NCBI GenBank assembly: GCA_017402995.1
Contig: JAFQOV010000003.1
Coordinates: forward strand, 62,001 to 126,000
Reading direction: 5' to 3'
Source: Candidatus Gastranaerophilales bacterium
GTDB taxonomy: Bacteria > Cyanobacteriota > Vampirovibrionia > Gastranaerophilales > Gastranaerophilaceae
Length of the DNA: 64,000 bases
Position 1 is the stretch's first letter. Every line of letters starts with the position of its first letter. The notes under the pieces are model-generated. The model saw only the letters and a list, made by a program, of their open reading frames with translations, ran no database searches and was not told the origin of the DNA. This document shows, in pieces, positions 8,518 through 17,555 of the stretch. The position numbers were made by a program, and so were the translations under genes.

Positions 8518-9615
8518 ATGATTACATCAATTCAAAACTATAACTTAAAATCTGTTAATTTTACAGGTAAAACGTCTAAAAACACTCCTAAAACCAAAGA
8601 TTCATACGAAGATTACAATGACATCAATAGAGGACGTCTATATTCTTCAAAATCTTTAATTGGCAAATCAATTATTGCTTATTATGGTTTATCTTCTAAG
8701 TTGAACCCAGAGGTTTCTCGTGCTTCTGCGCCGATTTACAAAGCTGCTGAATATAAAAAGCAAATTTTGCCAAAAATGTTGAGTAATGTTCAAGAAGATG
8801 TTGATACGTTTTTAAGTGCTGCAAATAAATATTCTCACTTTAAAAGAACGCTAGAAAATTGTAATCCTGTATATGCTTTTGAAGATATTCCAGAATGGAT
8901 TAGCGCAGACAAGTTTTTTGGCTTTGAGGGTTCAAGAGTCTATTATAAAAAACAAAGCGCACATTCAAGATATTCAACTACTGACGAAACAGTTAATGTT
9001 CCATCTCGCTTAATGCTTGGCGTTAAGGCTGATTCAAAAGGCGAGGCAAGAAGTGCAAAATATATCTATGATTTTGATGACGGCGTTGTTTATCACAATG
9101 CAAGAATAACTGACAATCAAATTTTTGCAAGCAAAATCGCAATTGTTGAACCAAAAGAAGCATATGAACCCGTGTTTAAATTTGCAAAAGTTTTAGATAG
9201 AGCGGTGGTTTTATCAAACGCAAATATTGATAAAATAGGAACAATTAAAGCAGATTCAATGTCTTTAATTAAAACAAAAAGAAATGATGATATTGAAGAA
9301 GTGAAGACTTATCATAATCCTGTAATTCATCAAGATGTTTTTTCTGCAGGATTATATGAAGCCTATACAAGACCGGCTGATTTTACGATTAGTGCTGATG
9401 CTACATTTGGCGCAAAATATAATCGTTCATTTGAGCGCACAGGTGTGTTTGAATTAAACCCTGTTGAAACAATTTTTGGAAATGATTTCACATCAGAGTC
9501 TGACGCTATGTTGACGCCAGTTGCAAACGGGCTTTTTAAAGCATATTCTTATCCAAAATATTCTGATGGTGAATATCAATTTGTTGCAAAAAGAGTTTTA
9601 GATTTCCGTAAATAA
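8518..9615 (+). CDS. Hypothetical protein with N-terminal FxG tag
   Basis: 365 aa. The first 17 residues end in VNFTG (F15-G17), the short tag seen in several other proteins of this window; it is followed by a polar linker (KTSKNTPKTKD) and then a globular, mixed alpha/beta body with many aromatic residues. No Sec signal peptide, no transmembrane helix, no catalytic motif that I recognise. A Shine-Dalgarno AAAGG precedes the ATG. The gene is monocistronic, ending at a bidirectional terminator shared with fusA. Probably a lineage-specific protein; function unknown. Confidence 0.8.
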   Translation: MITSIQNYNLKSVNFTGKTSKNTPKTKDSYEDYNDINRGRLYSSKSLIGKSIIAYYGLSSKLNPEVSRASAPIYKAAEYKKQILPKMLSNVQEDVDTFLSAANKYSHFKRTLENCNPVYAFEDIPEWISADKFFGFEGSRVYYKKQSAHSRYSTTDETVNVPSRLMLGVKADSKGEARSAKYIYDFDDGVVYHNARITDNQIFASKIAIVEPKEAYEPVFKFAKVLDRAVVLSNANIDKIGTIKADSMSLIKTKRNDDIEEVKTYHNPVIHQDVFSAGLYEAYTRPADFTISADATFGAKYNRSFERTGVFELNPVETIFGNDFTSESDAMLTPVANGLFKAYSYPKYSDGEYQFVAKRVLDFRK

Positions 9616-9629
9616 TTTATTTTATATAT

Positions 9630-9665
9630 AAAAAAATCCCTGAGTGATTAGCTCAGGGATTTTGC
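9630..9665. terminator. Bidirectional intrinsic terminator
   Basis: Long stem aaaatccctgag/ctcagggatttt (about 9633-9664) with A-run before and T-run after, between the gene ending at 9615 and fusA ending at 9680. Confidence 0.9.
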
Positions 9666-9679
9666 TTTTAGTTATTTTC

Positions 9680-11767
9680 TTATTCAGCACTTGCAGATTT
9701 TGAAATGATTTCTTTTTCAATATTTGCAGGCACTTGTTCGTAACATTTGAATTCCATAGAGAATGTGCCACGACCTTGAGTGTTTGAACGTAGGTCTGTT
9801 GCATAACCGAACATGTTAGCCAATGGAACAATACCACGAACGATAACGTTACCAGTATTACCAAGAGGTTCTTGACCTTCAATTCTACCACGACGTCTTG
9901 AAATATCACCAATGATTGTACCTGTGAATTCGTCTGGAATTTCGATTTCAACTTTCATCATTGGTTCAAGAATACAAGGTTGAGATTTTTTAGTACCTTC
10001 TTTAATAGCCATAGAACCAGCGATTTTGAACGCCATTTCTGAAGAGTCGACTTCGTGGAATGAACCATCATAAAGCTCAACTTTAACGTCAATCATTGGA
10101 TATCCAGCTAAGATACCGCCTTCAAGAGCTTCTTCCATACCTTTTCTTGCAGGTTCAATATATTCTTTAGGAATAGCACCACCAACGATTTTGTTTTCAA
10201 ATACGAAACCTTCGTTTTCGCCAGCTGGGCTGATTTTGATTTTAACGTGACCATATTGACCTTTACCACCTGATTGACGGATGAATTTAGAGTCTTGGTC
10301 AGCTGTGCCTCTGATTGTTTCACGGTATGCAACTTGTGGTTTACCAATGTTAGCTTCAACTTTGAATTCTCTTAACATACGGTCAACGATAATATCAAGG
10401 TGAAGTTCGCCCATACCAGAAATAATTGTTTGACCAGTTTCTGCGTCTGATTTAACTCTGAAAGATGGATCTTCTTCAGCAAGTTTTTGTAAAGCAATAC
10501 CCATTTTGTCTTGGTCAGCTTTTGTTTTTGGTTCGATAGCAACAGAAATAACAGGTTCTGGGAATGTCATTCTTTCAAGGATAATTGGAGCTTTTTCGTC
10601 ACACAATGTATCACCTGTTGTTGTATCTTTTAAACCAACTGCTGCACAAATGTCACCAGCAAAGATTTCGTTTTCTTCAATACGTTGGTCAGCATACATA
10701 CGAACCAAACGAGAAATTCTTTCTTTTTTGCCGTTTGTAGCGTTTAATACGTATGAACCTGAAGCGATTGAACCAGAATATATTCTCATGAAAGTTAAAC
10801 GGCCAACAAATGGGTCTGTCATAACTTTGAATGCTAAAGCTGAGAATGGTTCTTCGTCTGATGAATGTCTTTCTGTTTTTGTTCCGTCTTCTAATTCGCC
10901 TTCAATAGCTTTAACGTCAAGTGGAGATGGCATGTACCAAACAACGTTGTTTAATAATAATTGAACACCTTTGTTTTTAAATGCTGTACCACAGTTAACA
11001 GGAACAATTTTGTTGTCGCAAACTGCTTTTCTTAATGCAGCTTTTAATTCTGGAACAGTGATTGTAGATGGATCTTCGAAGAATTTTTCCATTAAGATAT
11101 CATCTTCACCAGCAATTGCTTCAACCATTTCGTCTCTGTATTGTTGAGCTTTTTCAGCTAATTCAGCAGGAATATCTGTAACTTGGATATCTGTACCAAG
11201 GTCATTTGTATAAATATGAGCTTTCATTTCAAATAGGTCGACAATACCTTTGAAAGAATCTTCTGCTCCGATTGGAAGTTGAATTGGAATAGCATTTGCA
11301 TTTAATCTATTTCTTAATTGGTCAACTACACGGTAGAAATCTGCACCAGTTCTGTCCATTTTGTTAACAAATACCATACGTGGTACTTCGTATCTGTTAG
11401 CTTGTCTCCAAACTGTTTCAGATTGTGATTGAACACCACCAACGGCACAGAAAACAGCAACAACGCCGTCTAATACACGTAATGAACGTTCAACTTCGAT
11501 TGTGAAGTCAACGTGACCAGGGGTGTCAATGATATTGATTTGGTGATCCATCCAAGAAGCTGTTACAGCAGCAGATTGGATTGTGATACCTCTTTCTCTT
11601 TCTTGTTCCATGAAGTCTGTTACAGCAGCACCTTCGTGGGTTTCACCGATTTTGTGAGTTTTACCTGTATAGAACAAAATACGCTCAGTGGTAGTTGTTT
11701 TACCAGCGTCAATATGCGCTGCAATACCAATATTGCGGATTTTTTCCAATGGAGTTTTTCTTGGCAT
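9680..11767 (-). CDS. fusA: Elongation factor G
   Basis: Translocation GTPase of the ribosome. Seen: G1 AHIDAGKT at 17-24, switch I RGITIQSA near 60, G3 DTPGHVDF at 81-88, G4 NKMD at 135-138, and domains II-V with the conserved GMGELHLDI and RRGRIEGQ stretches. Length 695 aa matches EF-G. AGGAAAG precedes the ATG. Unusually it is not next to rpsL, rpsG or tuf; it appears as a single-gene transcript. Base and codon usage look more optimised and less AT-rich than neighbours, as expected for a highly expressed gene. Confidence 0.98.
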   Translation of the reverse strand: MPRKTPLEKIRNIGIAAHIDAGKTTTTERILFYTGKTHKIGETHEGAAVTDFMEQERERGITIQSAAVTASWMDHQINIIDTPGHVDFTIEVERSLRVLDGVVAVFCAVGGVQSQSETVWRQANRYEVPRMVFVNKMDRTGADFYRVVDQLRNRLNANAIPIQLPIGAEDSFKGIVDLFEMKAHIYTNDLGTDIQVTDIPAELAEKAQQYRDEMVEAIAGEDDILMEKFFEDPSTITVPELKAALRKAVCDNKIVPVNCGTAFKNKGVQLLLNNVVWYMPSPLDVKAIEGELEDGTKTERHSSDEEPFSALAFKVMTDPFVGRLTFMRIYSGSIASGSYVLNATNGKKERISRLVRMYADQRIEENEIFAGDICAAVGLKDTTTGDTLCDEKAPIILERMTFPEPVISVAIEPKTKADQDKMGIALQKLAEEDPSFRVKSDAETGQTIISGMGELHLDIIVDRMLREFKVEANIGKPQVAYRETIRGTADQDSKFIRQSGGKGQYGHVKIKISPAGENEGFVFENKIVGGAIPKEYIEPARKGMEEALEGGILAGYPMIDVKVELYDGSFHEVDSSEMAFKIAGSMAIKEGTKKSQPCILEPMMKVEIEIPDEFTGTIIGDISRRRGRIEGQEPLGNTGNVIVRGIVPLANMFGYATDLRSNTQGRGTFSMEFKCYEQVPANIEKEIISKSASAE

Positions 11768-11847
11768 ATTTTCTTTCCTTTTTTAAATAGTATCTATTCT
11801 AATATATTTTAATTTTCGCACAAACATAGCCCTTGGCAAGAACTTAA

Positions 11848-13677
11848 TTATCGTTTTTCATATGTCACAAAAATCCAACCCGAAAAGCGTTTTTCCATCA
11901 ATTCTGTAATTGAATTAATATTTGCTTTAATCTCTTTTCTTTTTTCGTACTTTTTAAGCTCAATTGGTGTGTATTGTTCAATTTTTGTTGGAATATAATA
12001 ATTTTCAATTTCTTTTACAATTTTTTTTGTAATATAGCTTTGAATTATTTCCCCAAGGGTATTTTGGTTTAATTTAGAATCTTCTTTTTCTAAAATATTT
12101 TTAATGTTGTCCGTGTTTGTTAAATGGTAATCGTAATCTAGTTTTAACTTGTTTTCGATTTCTTTTTGAGTTTGAATGAAGCCTGTTGAATTTGAATTGT
12201 AGATTAAAATTAAATTTTCGTTGTTTTTGTTTTTTTCAAATAATATTTTTTTTATTTCATTTTTAAAATCGTTTGATATTTTTTCTTGTATAATTAGGGG
12301 TTTTATAACTTCTTTAATATTTTTCTTATTTAATTTTTCTTCAATTTCTTTGCCAAAAACTAAGCCGATTATTTTTTTGTTGTGACTTCCTTGCAGATGC
12401 TCATAATCAAAAGGGATAATATTTTTCTCTTTATAATAATATTTTGCAAACCTAGCGACATCAAATAATACAATCGGTGTTGAATTATCAATTTTTTCAA
12501 TGAAATTGTCAATATTTCCATAAGGCTTTGTTTTAAATTCGCGTTTTTCAAGCGGATAAACATTTGTAATTATTAACTGAGAAAATATTAAATATCCAAT
12601 TAAAAAATATTTCATTTTATTTTTAATTTCAAAAATTCCAATGACGCTTAAAATAATTAAAGCTAAACCAGCTGGGAAAAAATAAATTGGTATAAAACCA
12701 TTGATTTCAAATGACACAAATATTATTAAAATAACTAAAAATGAAATACCTAGGCAAAACAGTTGCTTGTTTTCTTGTTTTTTAATTGCTTTTGAAATTC
12801 CATAAATTCCTATTAAAACAGGGATTAAAGATAGAAAAATAAAAGCAAGAAGCGAAATAATATCGTTTGAATTATTTAAAAATGAATATAATAAAACTAA
12901 ACTTTCAACGGACTCATTATTGCAAGAGTAGTTTAAAAGAGGTGAAAAATAATCATTTAATAAAACGTATAAACTTGAAAAACAAACTGCAGGATAGTCG
13001 CCATGTGGGCTTATGATTGCACTAAGTGCGGTTTTTGTTTGGATAAATAAAATTGGCAAATATATTAAAAAACCGATTAAAGAGACAAATAAATCTTTTA
13101 AAATTTTAATTTCTTTTTTTGAAAAATACAAAATTAAATATTCTAAAAATACAAATATAAAGCCATATGTGAAAGATAAACAAATTAAAAAGTTTGTTAA
13201 AATAAGCCATTTTCTGCTTTTTTCGTTTTTTAAATAGTCAGTAAGAAATAAAATTGCTATTGAAACCAATAAAAAACTTAAGCAATAAAATTTGATAAAG
13301 TTTGTGATTGAAATTTGCAAGTGATTAACCGACAAAATCAAGGCTAAAAACAAGCCAACCTGTTTGTTTTTAAGCTTTTTACCTATCTTATAGAAAACAA
13401 AAATATTAATTAAAGAAAAAAGGATATTTAAAAATCTTAAATAGATATATGGTTCATCAAATTTTAAAAAAATATGACAAATAAAATAATATAAAGGTGC
13501 GTGAAAATCTTCATTTGCAAGTGCTTTTAAGGTTTCAAGAGGGGTTAAATTTGCAAGGGATATAATTGCAAATTCGTCATAGTTATAACCAGAGATAAAG
13601 GTATCTATGTTTATTCTTAAAAAGGCTCCAAGAGCAATAATTAAAATTATAATCCAGTTTTTCTTTAAAAATTTCAT
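11848..13677 (-). CDS. GT39/ArnT-like GT-C membrane glycosyltransferase
   Basis: Integral membrane protein of 609 aa with about 11-12 hydrophobic segments in the first 400 residues and a soluble lysine/asparagine-rich C-terminal domain. The first loop contains YDEFAIISLA and, further on, HAPLYYFICH, matching the D-E...HxPLYY pattern of family-39-type GT-C enzymes. These transfer a sugar from a polyprenyl-phosphate carrier on the outer face of the membrane; acceptor unknown. The start has no Shine-Dalgarno, but TAAAAT lies exactly 6 nt before the ATG. Stands alone between fusA and the EF-hand gene. Confidence 0.7.
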   Translation of the reverse strand: MKFLKKNWIIILIIALGAFLRINIDTFISGYNYDEFAIISLANLTPLETLKALANEDFHAPLYYFICHIFLKFDEPYIYLRFLNILFSLINIFVFYKIGKKLKNKQVGLFLALILSVNHLQISITNFIKFYCLSFLLVSIAILFLTDYLKNEKSRKWLILTNFLICLSFTYGFIFVFLEYLILYFSKKEIKILKDLFVSLIGFLIYLPILFIQTKTALSAIISPHGDYPAVCFSSLYVLLNDYFSPLLNYSCNNESVESLVLLYSFLNNSNDIISLLAFIFLSLIPVLIGIYGISKAIKKQENKQLFCLGISFLVILIIFVSFEINGFIPIYFFPAGLALIILSVIGIFEIKNKMKYFLIGYLIFSQLIITNVYPLEKREFKTKPYGNIDNFIEKIDNSTPIVLFDVARFAKYYYKEKNIIPFDYEHLQGSHNKKIIGLVFGKEIEEKLNKKNIKEVIKPLIIQEKISNDFKNEIKKILFEKNKNNENLILIYNSNSTGFIQTQKEIENKLKLDYDYHLTNTDNIKNILEKEDSKLNQNTLGEIIQSYITKKIVKEIENYYIPTKIEQYTPIELKKYEKRKEIKANINSITELMEKRFSGWIFVTYEKR

Positions 13678-13683
13678 AGATTA

Positions 13684-13689
13684 ATTTTA
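13684..13689 (-). promoter_or_regulatory. -10 box 6 nt from ATG (leaderless candidate)
   Basis: TAAAAT on the minus strand, 6 nt before the start codon of the 11848-13677 gene; no Shine-Dalgarno in between. Confidence 0.4.
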
Positions 13690-13794
13690 GCAAATTTGCT
13701 TTTATGAGCTTGAAATTTAATAAATTTTCATACAAATTAAGGGTTTACTTTTTCAAAAAAAATATTAATATATAAAAAAATAGTGAGGTATTGT

Positions 13795-14328
13795 ATGAAT
13801 TTATTAGGTTCTAGTCTTTTTACAAGTGCAATTTCAGGGTTAAATACAAATTATCTTTTAATGCTAAACGGGGCTGATGGTTTAACATTAGATAACATTT
13901 TAAATCCGGAAAACGATACAATTAGATATACCGTTAATCAAACATTTAGAAGTTACATGATGAACAATTTTAATCAAATTGATATGGATGGCGACGGAAA
14001 AATTGGCATTAACGACGTTAATGGTTATGTTACTAAATTAAAAACTCAAGGTATGACGTATAACGAATTAACTCAGCTTTGCGCAAATGGTGGAAATACA
14101 ATGTCTAGTCTTTTAGATACTGTTTTATCAAATTTCAATGAAATTGATGCAAACCATGATGGCAGAGTAACTCAAGGCGAAATTAATGCTTATCGTGTTA
14201 AGCAAGATATTAAAGAGGTTAAAGAAAAATATCCAAGAATTGACCCCACAAAAATGTCTATGTTTTACGAAACAAAAGTTTCTCAAACCGAGTCAACATC
14301 AAGTAAACAAGACAAAGTATTTAATTAA
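13795..14328 (+). CDS. EF-hand calcium-binding protein
   Basis: 177 aa from the ATG at 13795, which has GTGAGG 6-7 nt upstream; the in-frame GTG at 13783 overlaps that site and is not used in my call. Two canonical EF-hand loops: DMDGDGKIGINDV (about 66-78) and DANHDGRVTQGEI (about 125-137), each with D at positions 1, 3 or equivalents and the G at position 6. The 59-residue spacing is that of paired EF-hands rather than of dockerin duplicates. N-terminus MNLLGSSLFTSAIS is mildly hydrophobic but not a clear signal peptide. Followed by a strong terminator. Role unknown; calcium binding is inferred from the loops. Confidence 0.88.
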   Translation: MNLLGSSLFTSAISGLNTNYLLMLNGADGLTLDNILNPENDTIRYTVNQTFRSYMMNNFNQIDMDGDGKIGINDVNGYVTKLKTQGMTYNELTQLCANGGNTMSSLLDTVLSNFNEIDANHDGRVTQGEINAYRVKQDIKEVKEKYPRIDPTKMSMFYETKVSQTESTSSKQDKVFN

Positions 14329-14332
14329 TAAT

Positions 14333-14362
14333 AAAAGGCTGAAGTTTCCTTCAGCCTTTTTT
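14333..14362 (+). terminator. Intrinsic terminator
   Basis: Stem aaaaggctgaag/cttcagcctttt with loop TTTC and a T-run, 5 nt after the EF-hand gene. Confidence 0.92.
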
Positions 14363-14418
14363 ATTTAAACAAGATTAAAGAGATTTTAAATTAAATTTTA
14401 TTTAGCTTGCGAGCTTAA

Positions 14419-14946
14419 CTATTTCAAGCTGATTACGCTGTTTTGAATTTCTTGGCTTACAGCTTCTTTTACTGCTTGAAGTTCTGCTGCTACTGCTTCC
14501 ATTTCTGTTTCGACTGCGACTTTTTGGTCTTCAATCATAGCTTCTCTGTCTGCTGATTCTTGTTCAAGCATTGCAAGTTCAGTGTCGAAGTGAGCTGCTG
14601 ACTCATTAATTGCTTGTGTTGAATCTTCTTTGATTGCTTCAACTTGCGTATTTAAGTCATCAATTTCTGCTTGTAAATCTAGCGCTTGTTGGCTGTTTGG
14701 ATCAAGCCCTCTTTTTGCTTCACGTTTTTCTTTAATTGTGTTGTAAATGCTTGCGCTGTCTTCTCTTTGTGCTTTGTTGAGCGCTCTGCTTTCTCTCATT
14801 TTGTCGTTGTTGATAAGCGTTTGCTCATACATTTTGTTTCGTGCCATCGCACGTTGTTCTCTAGATAATTGTAAATCTTGTAATTGTAAATCTGAATGAG
14901 TTCTTTGTAACTCTTTCTTTCTTAGGGATAATGTAACCCAGCCCAT
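14419..14946 (-). CDS. Coiled-coil protein with MGWVTL N-terminus, paralogue 1
   Basis: 175 aa, almost wholly alpha-helical and rich in A, E, Q, K, with heptad-like patterning from about residue 25 to 170 and no cysteine. The first ten residues MGWVTLSLRK are shared with the protein at 17.6-18.0 kb (MGWVTLTLRK), as are scattered positions further on (SREQRAMARN / SRTIRANSRQ) and the end of the chain. No signal peptide. GAGGTAC lies before the ATG in both genes. Its promoter shows GGCAAT-N23-TATAGT and, further up, the TGTTA-N7-TAACA palindrome. Function unknown; the fixed N-terminus suggests a docking or targeting segment. Confidence 0.82.
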   Translation of the reverse strand: MGWVTLSLRKKELQRTHSDLQLQDLQLSREQRAMARNKMYEQTLINNDKMRESRALNKAQREDSASIYNTIKEKREAKRGLDPNSQQALDLQAEIDDLNTQVEAIKEDSTQAINESAAHFDTELAMLEQESADREAMIEDQKVAVETEMEAVAAELQAVKEAVSQEIQNSVISLK

Positions 14947-15003
14947 CGTGTACCTCTCTTTTCTTGTTTAATTACTCTTTTAAAATGTGTGTTTAACTCT
15001 CGT

Positions 15004-15038
15004 ACTATAATAAAGTTTTTTTGCTCAAAATAATTGCC
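15004..15038 (-). promoter_or_regulatory. GGCAAT-N23-TATAGT promoter
   Basis: On the minus strand GGCAAT (15033-15038), 23 nt, TATAGT (15004-15009), with ACTTTAT before the -10. Third copy of the arrangement; leader of about 50 nt to the ATG at 14946. Confidence 0.6.
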
Positions 15039-15065
15039 TTTTTTATTTAAAAAAGACATATTTTC

Positions 15066-15082
15066 TGTTACAAAACTTAACA
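15066..15082. promoter_or_regulatory. 17-bp palindrome TGTTA-N7-TAACA
   Basis: TGTTACAAAACTTAACA, located between the end of rsmD and the promoter of the 14.4-14.9 kb gene. Differs from the copy at 8013-8029 by one base and from that at 18131-18147 by one base. Confidence 0.5.
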
Positions 15083-15089
15083 ATACGAA

Positions 15090-15611
15090 TTAGCCAACAA
15101 ACGAAATCAAGCACCTGCCGTACTTTTTCGCCTTTACTACATTGAGAGGTGAATTAATATTATCTAATATATTTTGTATATCAAAATGGCGTTGTTCATC
15201 AAATTCAACAACAATAATTCCACCTTTTTCTAATAAATCTTGTGCTTTTTTTATGATTTTTTCATAATCCATATCCCAAGGCGGATCAATATAGATTACA
15301 TCATATTTTGAGCTATCTTTATATTTTAGCGCGTCTATGATTGTAATATCGGCTTTTAGGTTAATATTTTGGTAATTTTTCTTTATTATTGCTGCATTTT
15401 TTGGATTTTGCTCAATTTCTTTAACGCTATATCCCCTTGAAATTGCCTCTAAGCCCATTAAGCCGCTTCCTGCAAACATATCAAGAAAACTATTATATTC
15501 ATATTGATTAAGCATATTAAAAACGCCCTGACGCACTTTAGAAAGCGTTGGTTTGACGTTTGTTGGAACTTCGATTTTTCTTCCTTTATATTGCCCACCT
15601 GTCAGATACAA
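15090..15611 (-). CDS. rsmD: 16S rRNA (guanine966-N2)-methyltransferase RsmD
   Basis: SAM-dependent RNA methyltransferase. Seen: N-terminal GGQYKGRKIEVP and PTLSKVRQGVFNML, SAM motif FLDMFAGSGLMGLEA, and the catalytic DPPW motif (IYIDPPWD). Length 173 aa is typical. I use the TTG at 15611, preceded by AAAGGAG at a good distance. It is not followed by coaD, its usual partner in many genomes. Divergent from the flavoenzyme gene with only 32 nt between the starts. Confidence 0.9.
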   Translation of the reverse strand: MYLTGGQYKGRKIEVPTNVKPTLSKVRQGVFNMLNQYEYNSFLDMFAGSGLMGLEAISRGYSVKEIEQNPKNAAIIKKNYQNINLKADITIIDALKYKDSSKYDVIYIDPPWDMDYEKIIKKAQDLLEKGGIIVVEFDEQRHFDIQNILDNINSPLNVVKAKKYGRCLISFVG

Positions 15612-15643
15612 TATTTTTCTCCTTTGTTTAATATTAATTTATC

Positions 15644-17011
15644 ATGAAAAAAATTATCGTTATAGGTGGCGGTGCAGCAGGCGCAAAAGCTGCCTCTAAA
15701 GCCAAAAGGTTAAACCCAACCAATCAAGTTGATTTATATACGCAATATGACAAAATTGCTTTTTCTTTGTGTGGTTTGCCTTATTTTATCGAAGGAAGTG
15801 TTTCTGATATTAATAAATTAATAATTAAAACACCATCAGACTTTGAAAAAATGGGTATAAATGTATATTTGAACCATGAGTTGCAAAAAATTTACCCAGA
15901 AGATAAATGTGTTTTAATTAATTCAAATCACATTTTTTATGACGAATTAATCCTTGCGCTTGGCGCAAAGGTGCATATTCCGCCAATTGAAAACATAAAT
16001 CTTAAAAATGTTTTTCATTTGCGAGATTTAGAAGACGGGCTTGCAATCAAAGAAAAAATGAAAAATTCTTCATCTGTTTTAATTATTGGTGGCGGATATA
16101 TTGCTATTGAACTTGTCGAAGCTTTTCTTGTTAATGGATTAAAGGTTATTTTGGTCGAAGTTAATGAAAAACTTGCACACGATTTTGACTCTGATTTTTC
16201 GGATTTAATTTTTAATACAATTCAAAATCATTCTAAAGATAATCTTGAAATTCATCTTTCGTGCGAAATTAATAATTTTACATATAATCAAGAGGATAAC
16301 TCTTTCAAAAGCGCGATTTCATCAATTGGCAAGGAGTTTTTTGCGGATTTTTGTGTCCTTGCAACAGGGGCAATTCCAAACGTTGAAGTTGCAAAAAATT
16401 CAGGTGTGCATATTGGAATTACAGGTGGAATTGAAGTAGATAATAAAATGAGAACAAATTTTGAAAATATATATGCTTGCGGTGATTGCGTTCAAAAAAC
16501 TTGCATAATTACGCGTCAACCTTGTTATGTTGGACTTGGTTCAACAGCAAACAAAGAAGGTAGAGTTGCCGCGTTGTCTGCTGATGGTGCAAGTTGTTGC
16601 GAAGTTTTTGATGGTGTATTAAATTCTGTTATTACTCGTTTTTTTGATTTCACTTTTTCAAAAACTGGTTTAACAATCAAAAAAGCTAAAGAATATGCCC
16701 AATTTGTAAATCTTGAACCAATATTTTATACAGTAACAAAGAAAGATAAAGCGGGCTACATGCCTGACGCGAACGAATTAACTATTAAAGTCGTTGCCGA
16801 TAAACGAAGTGGTGAATTGCTCGGCGCGCAAGCGATTGGATATAGCCAAAATGTTTTACCAAGAATTAATACAATAACTTCTCTTTTGAAATCGCGCTCA
16901 ACAGTAGATGACCTTTTGCACTTGGATTTGCCTTATTCTCCACCATATTCAGCCACAATTGATCCTATTTTAACTTGTGCATATAAACTAAAAGACATGA
17001 TTAAAAAATAG
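15644..17011 (+). CDS. CoA-disulfide reductase / NADH oxidase family flavoenzyme
   Basis: FAD-dependent pyridine nucleotide-disulfide oxidoreductase of the single-cysteine class. Seen: FAD-binding GGGAAGAKAA at 8-17, the redox-active cysteine in SLCGLPY (C43), NAD-binding GGGYIAIELVE near 150, FAD-contact ACGDC near 282, and the C-terminal dimerisation domain. The SxCG cysteine is shared by CoA-disulfide reductases, NADH oxidases and NADH peroxidases, which sequence alone does not separate. 455 aa. No Shine-Dalgarno precedes the ATG. Followed after 21 nt by the nucleotide kinase gene. Likely role: thiol redox balance or oxygen detoxification. Confidence 0.88.
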   Translation: MKKIIVIGGGAAGAKAASKAKRLNPTNQVDLYTQYDKIAFSLCGLPYFIEGSVSDINKLIIKTPSDFEKMGINVYLNHELQKIYPEDKCVLINSNHIFYDELILALGAKVHIPPIENINLKNVFHLRDLEDGLAIKEKMKNSSSVLIIGGGYIAIELVEAFLVNGLKVILVEVNEKLAHDFDSDFSDLIFNTIQNHSKDNLEIHLSCEINNFTYNQEDNSFKSAISSIGKEFFADFCVLATGAIPNVEVAKNSGVHIGITGGIEVDNKMRTNFENIYACGDCVQKTCIITRQPCYVGLGSTANKEGRVAALSADGASCCEVFDGVLNSVITRFFDFTFSKTGLTIKKAKEYAQFVNLEPIFYTVTKKDKAGYMPDANELTIKVVADKRSGELLGAQAIGYSQNVLPRINTITSLLKSRSTVDDLLHLDLPYSPPYSATIDPILTCAYKLKDMIKK

Positions 17012-17020
17012 TTTTTATAT

Positions 17021-17026
17021 TATAAT
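17021..17026 (+). promoter_or_regulatory. -10 box 6 nt from ATG (leaderless candidate)
   Basis: TATAAT at 17021-17026 with 6 nt to the ATG at 17033 and no Shine-Dalgarno. Confidence 0.4.
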
Positions 17027-17032
17027 TTTTCT

Positions 17033-17551
17033 ATGAATAAAATAATTGTAATATCAGGAAAACAATATTCAGGAAAAGATACCTTAGCAAAGATTTTGCT
17101 TCAAAAAATGCCCGATTTTAAACGCATTGGGATTGGAGATGCAATTAAAATTCAATTTGGAAAAGAAAACAATTTAACTTTCGAAGAAATTGAAGCACAA
17201 AAACATCTTTATCGCGAAAAATTGATTGAGCTTGGCAATTGGGGCAGAGCTCAAGATAAAAATTATTGGCTTAATAATCTATCTAATATGGATAATATTA
17301 TTGTTCCTGATGTGCGAGTTGAAGATGAAATTAACTTTTTTAAATCCAAAAATGCTTTTTTGGTTAGAGTTAACTCTTCTTTTGAAAATCGCTCAAAACG
17401 CGGTGTGATTGTAAATAATGATGATGATACAGAAACAGCTCTAGACAACTATCAGGCTTGGAATATTGTTGTTGAAAATAATTCAACATATGAAGAATTA
17501 CAAAAACAAGCTGACGTTGTCATCAGCTTGTTTTTAAAACATATTAATTAA
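17033..17551 (+). CDS. P-loop (deoxy)nucleoside monophosphate kinase-like protein
   Basis: 172 aa with Walker A GKQYSGKDT at about 9-17, the GKxxSGKD(T) form seen in phage-type dNMP kinases and in the phosphomevalonate kinase/dNMP kinase P-loop group. Further features: IGIGDAIK, a lid-like basic region (NRSKRG, about 120-125) and DVRVEDEINFF (about 93-103), typical of that fold. It phosphorylates a small substrate with ATP; which one cannot be told. The transcript is probably independent, since TATAAT sits 6 nt before the ATG. Convergent with the coiled-coil gene that ends 4 nt beyond it. Confidence 0.7.
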   Translation: MNKIIVISGKQYSGKDTLAKILLQKMPDFKRIGIGDAIKIQFGKENNLTFEEIEAQKHLYREKLIELGNWGRAQDKNYWLNNLSNMDNIIVPDVRVEDEINFFKSKNAFLVRVNSSFENRSKRGVIVNNDDDTETALDNYQAWNIVVENNSTYEELQKQADVVISLFLKHIN

Positions 17552-17555
17552 TTTA

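Noticed and set aside
9622-9951. Extra frames within fusA on the minus strand
   Set aside because: They are alternative-frame shadows of the strongly conserved EF-G coding sequence.
13795-14328. Dockerin module in the EF-hand protein
   Set aside because: The two calcium loops are about 59 residues apart and lack the dockerin recognition residues and duplicated 22-residue pattern; no cohesin or cellulosomal genes nearby.
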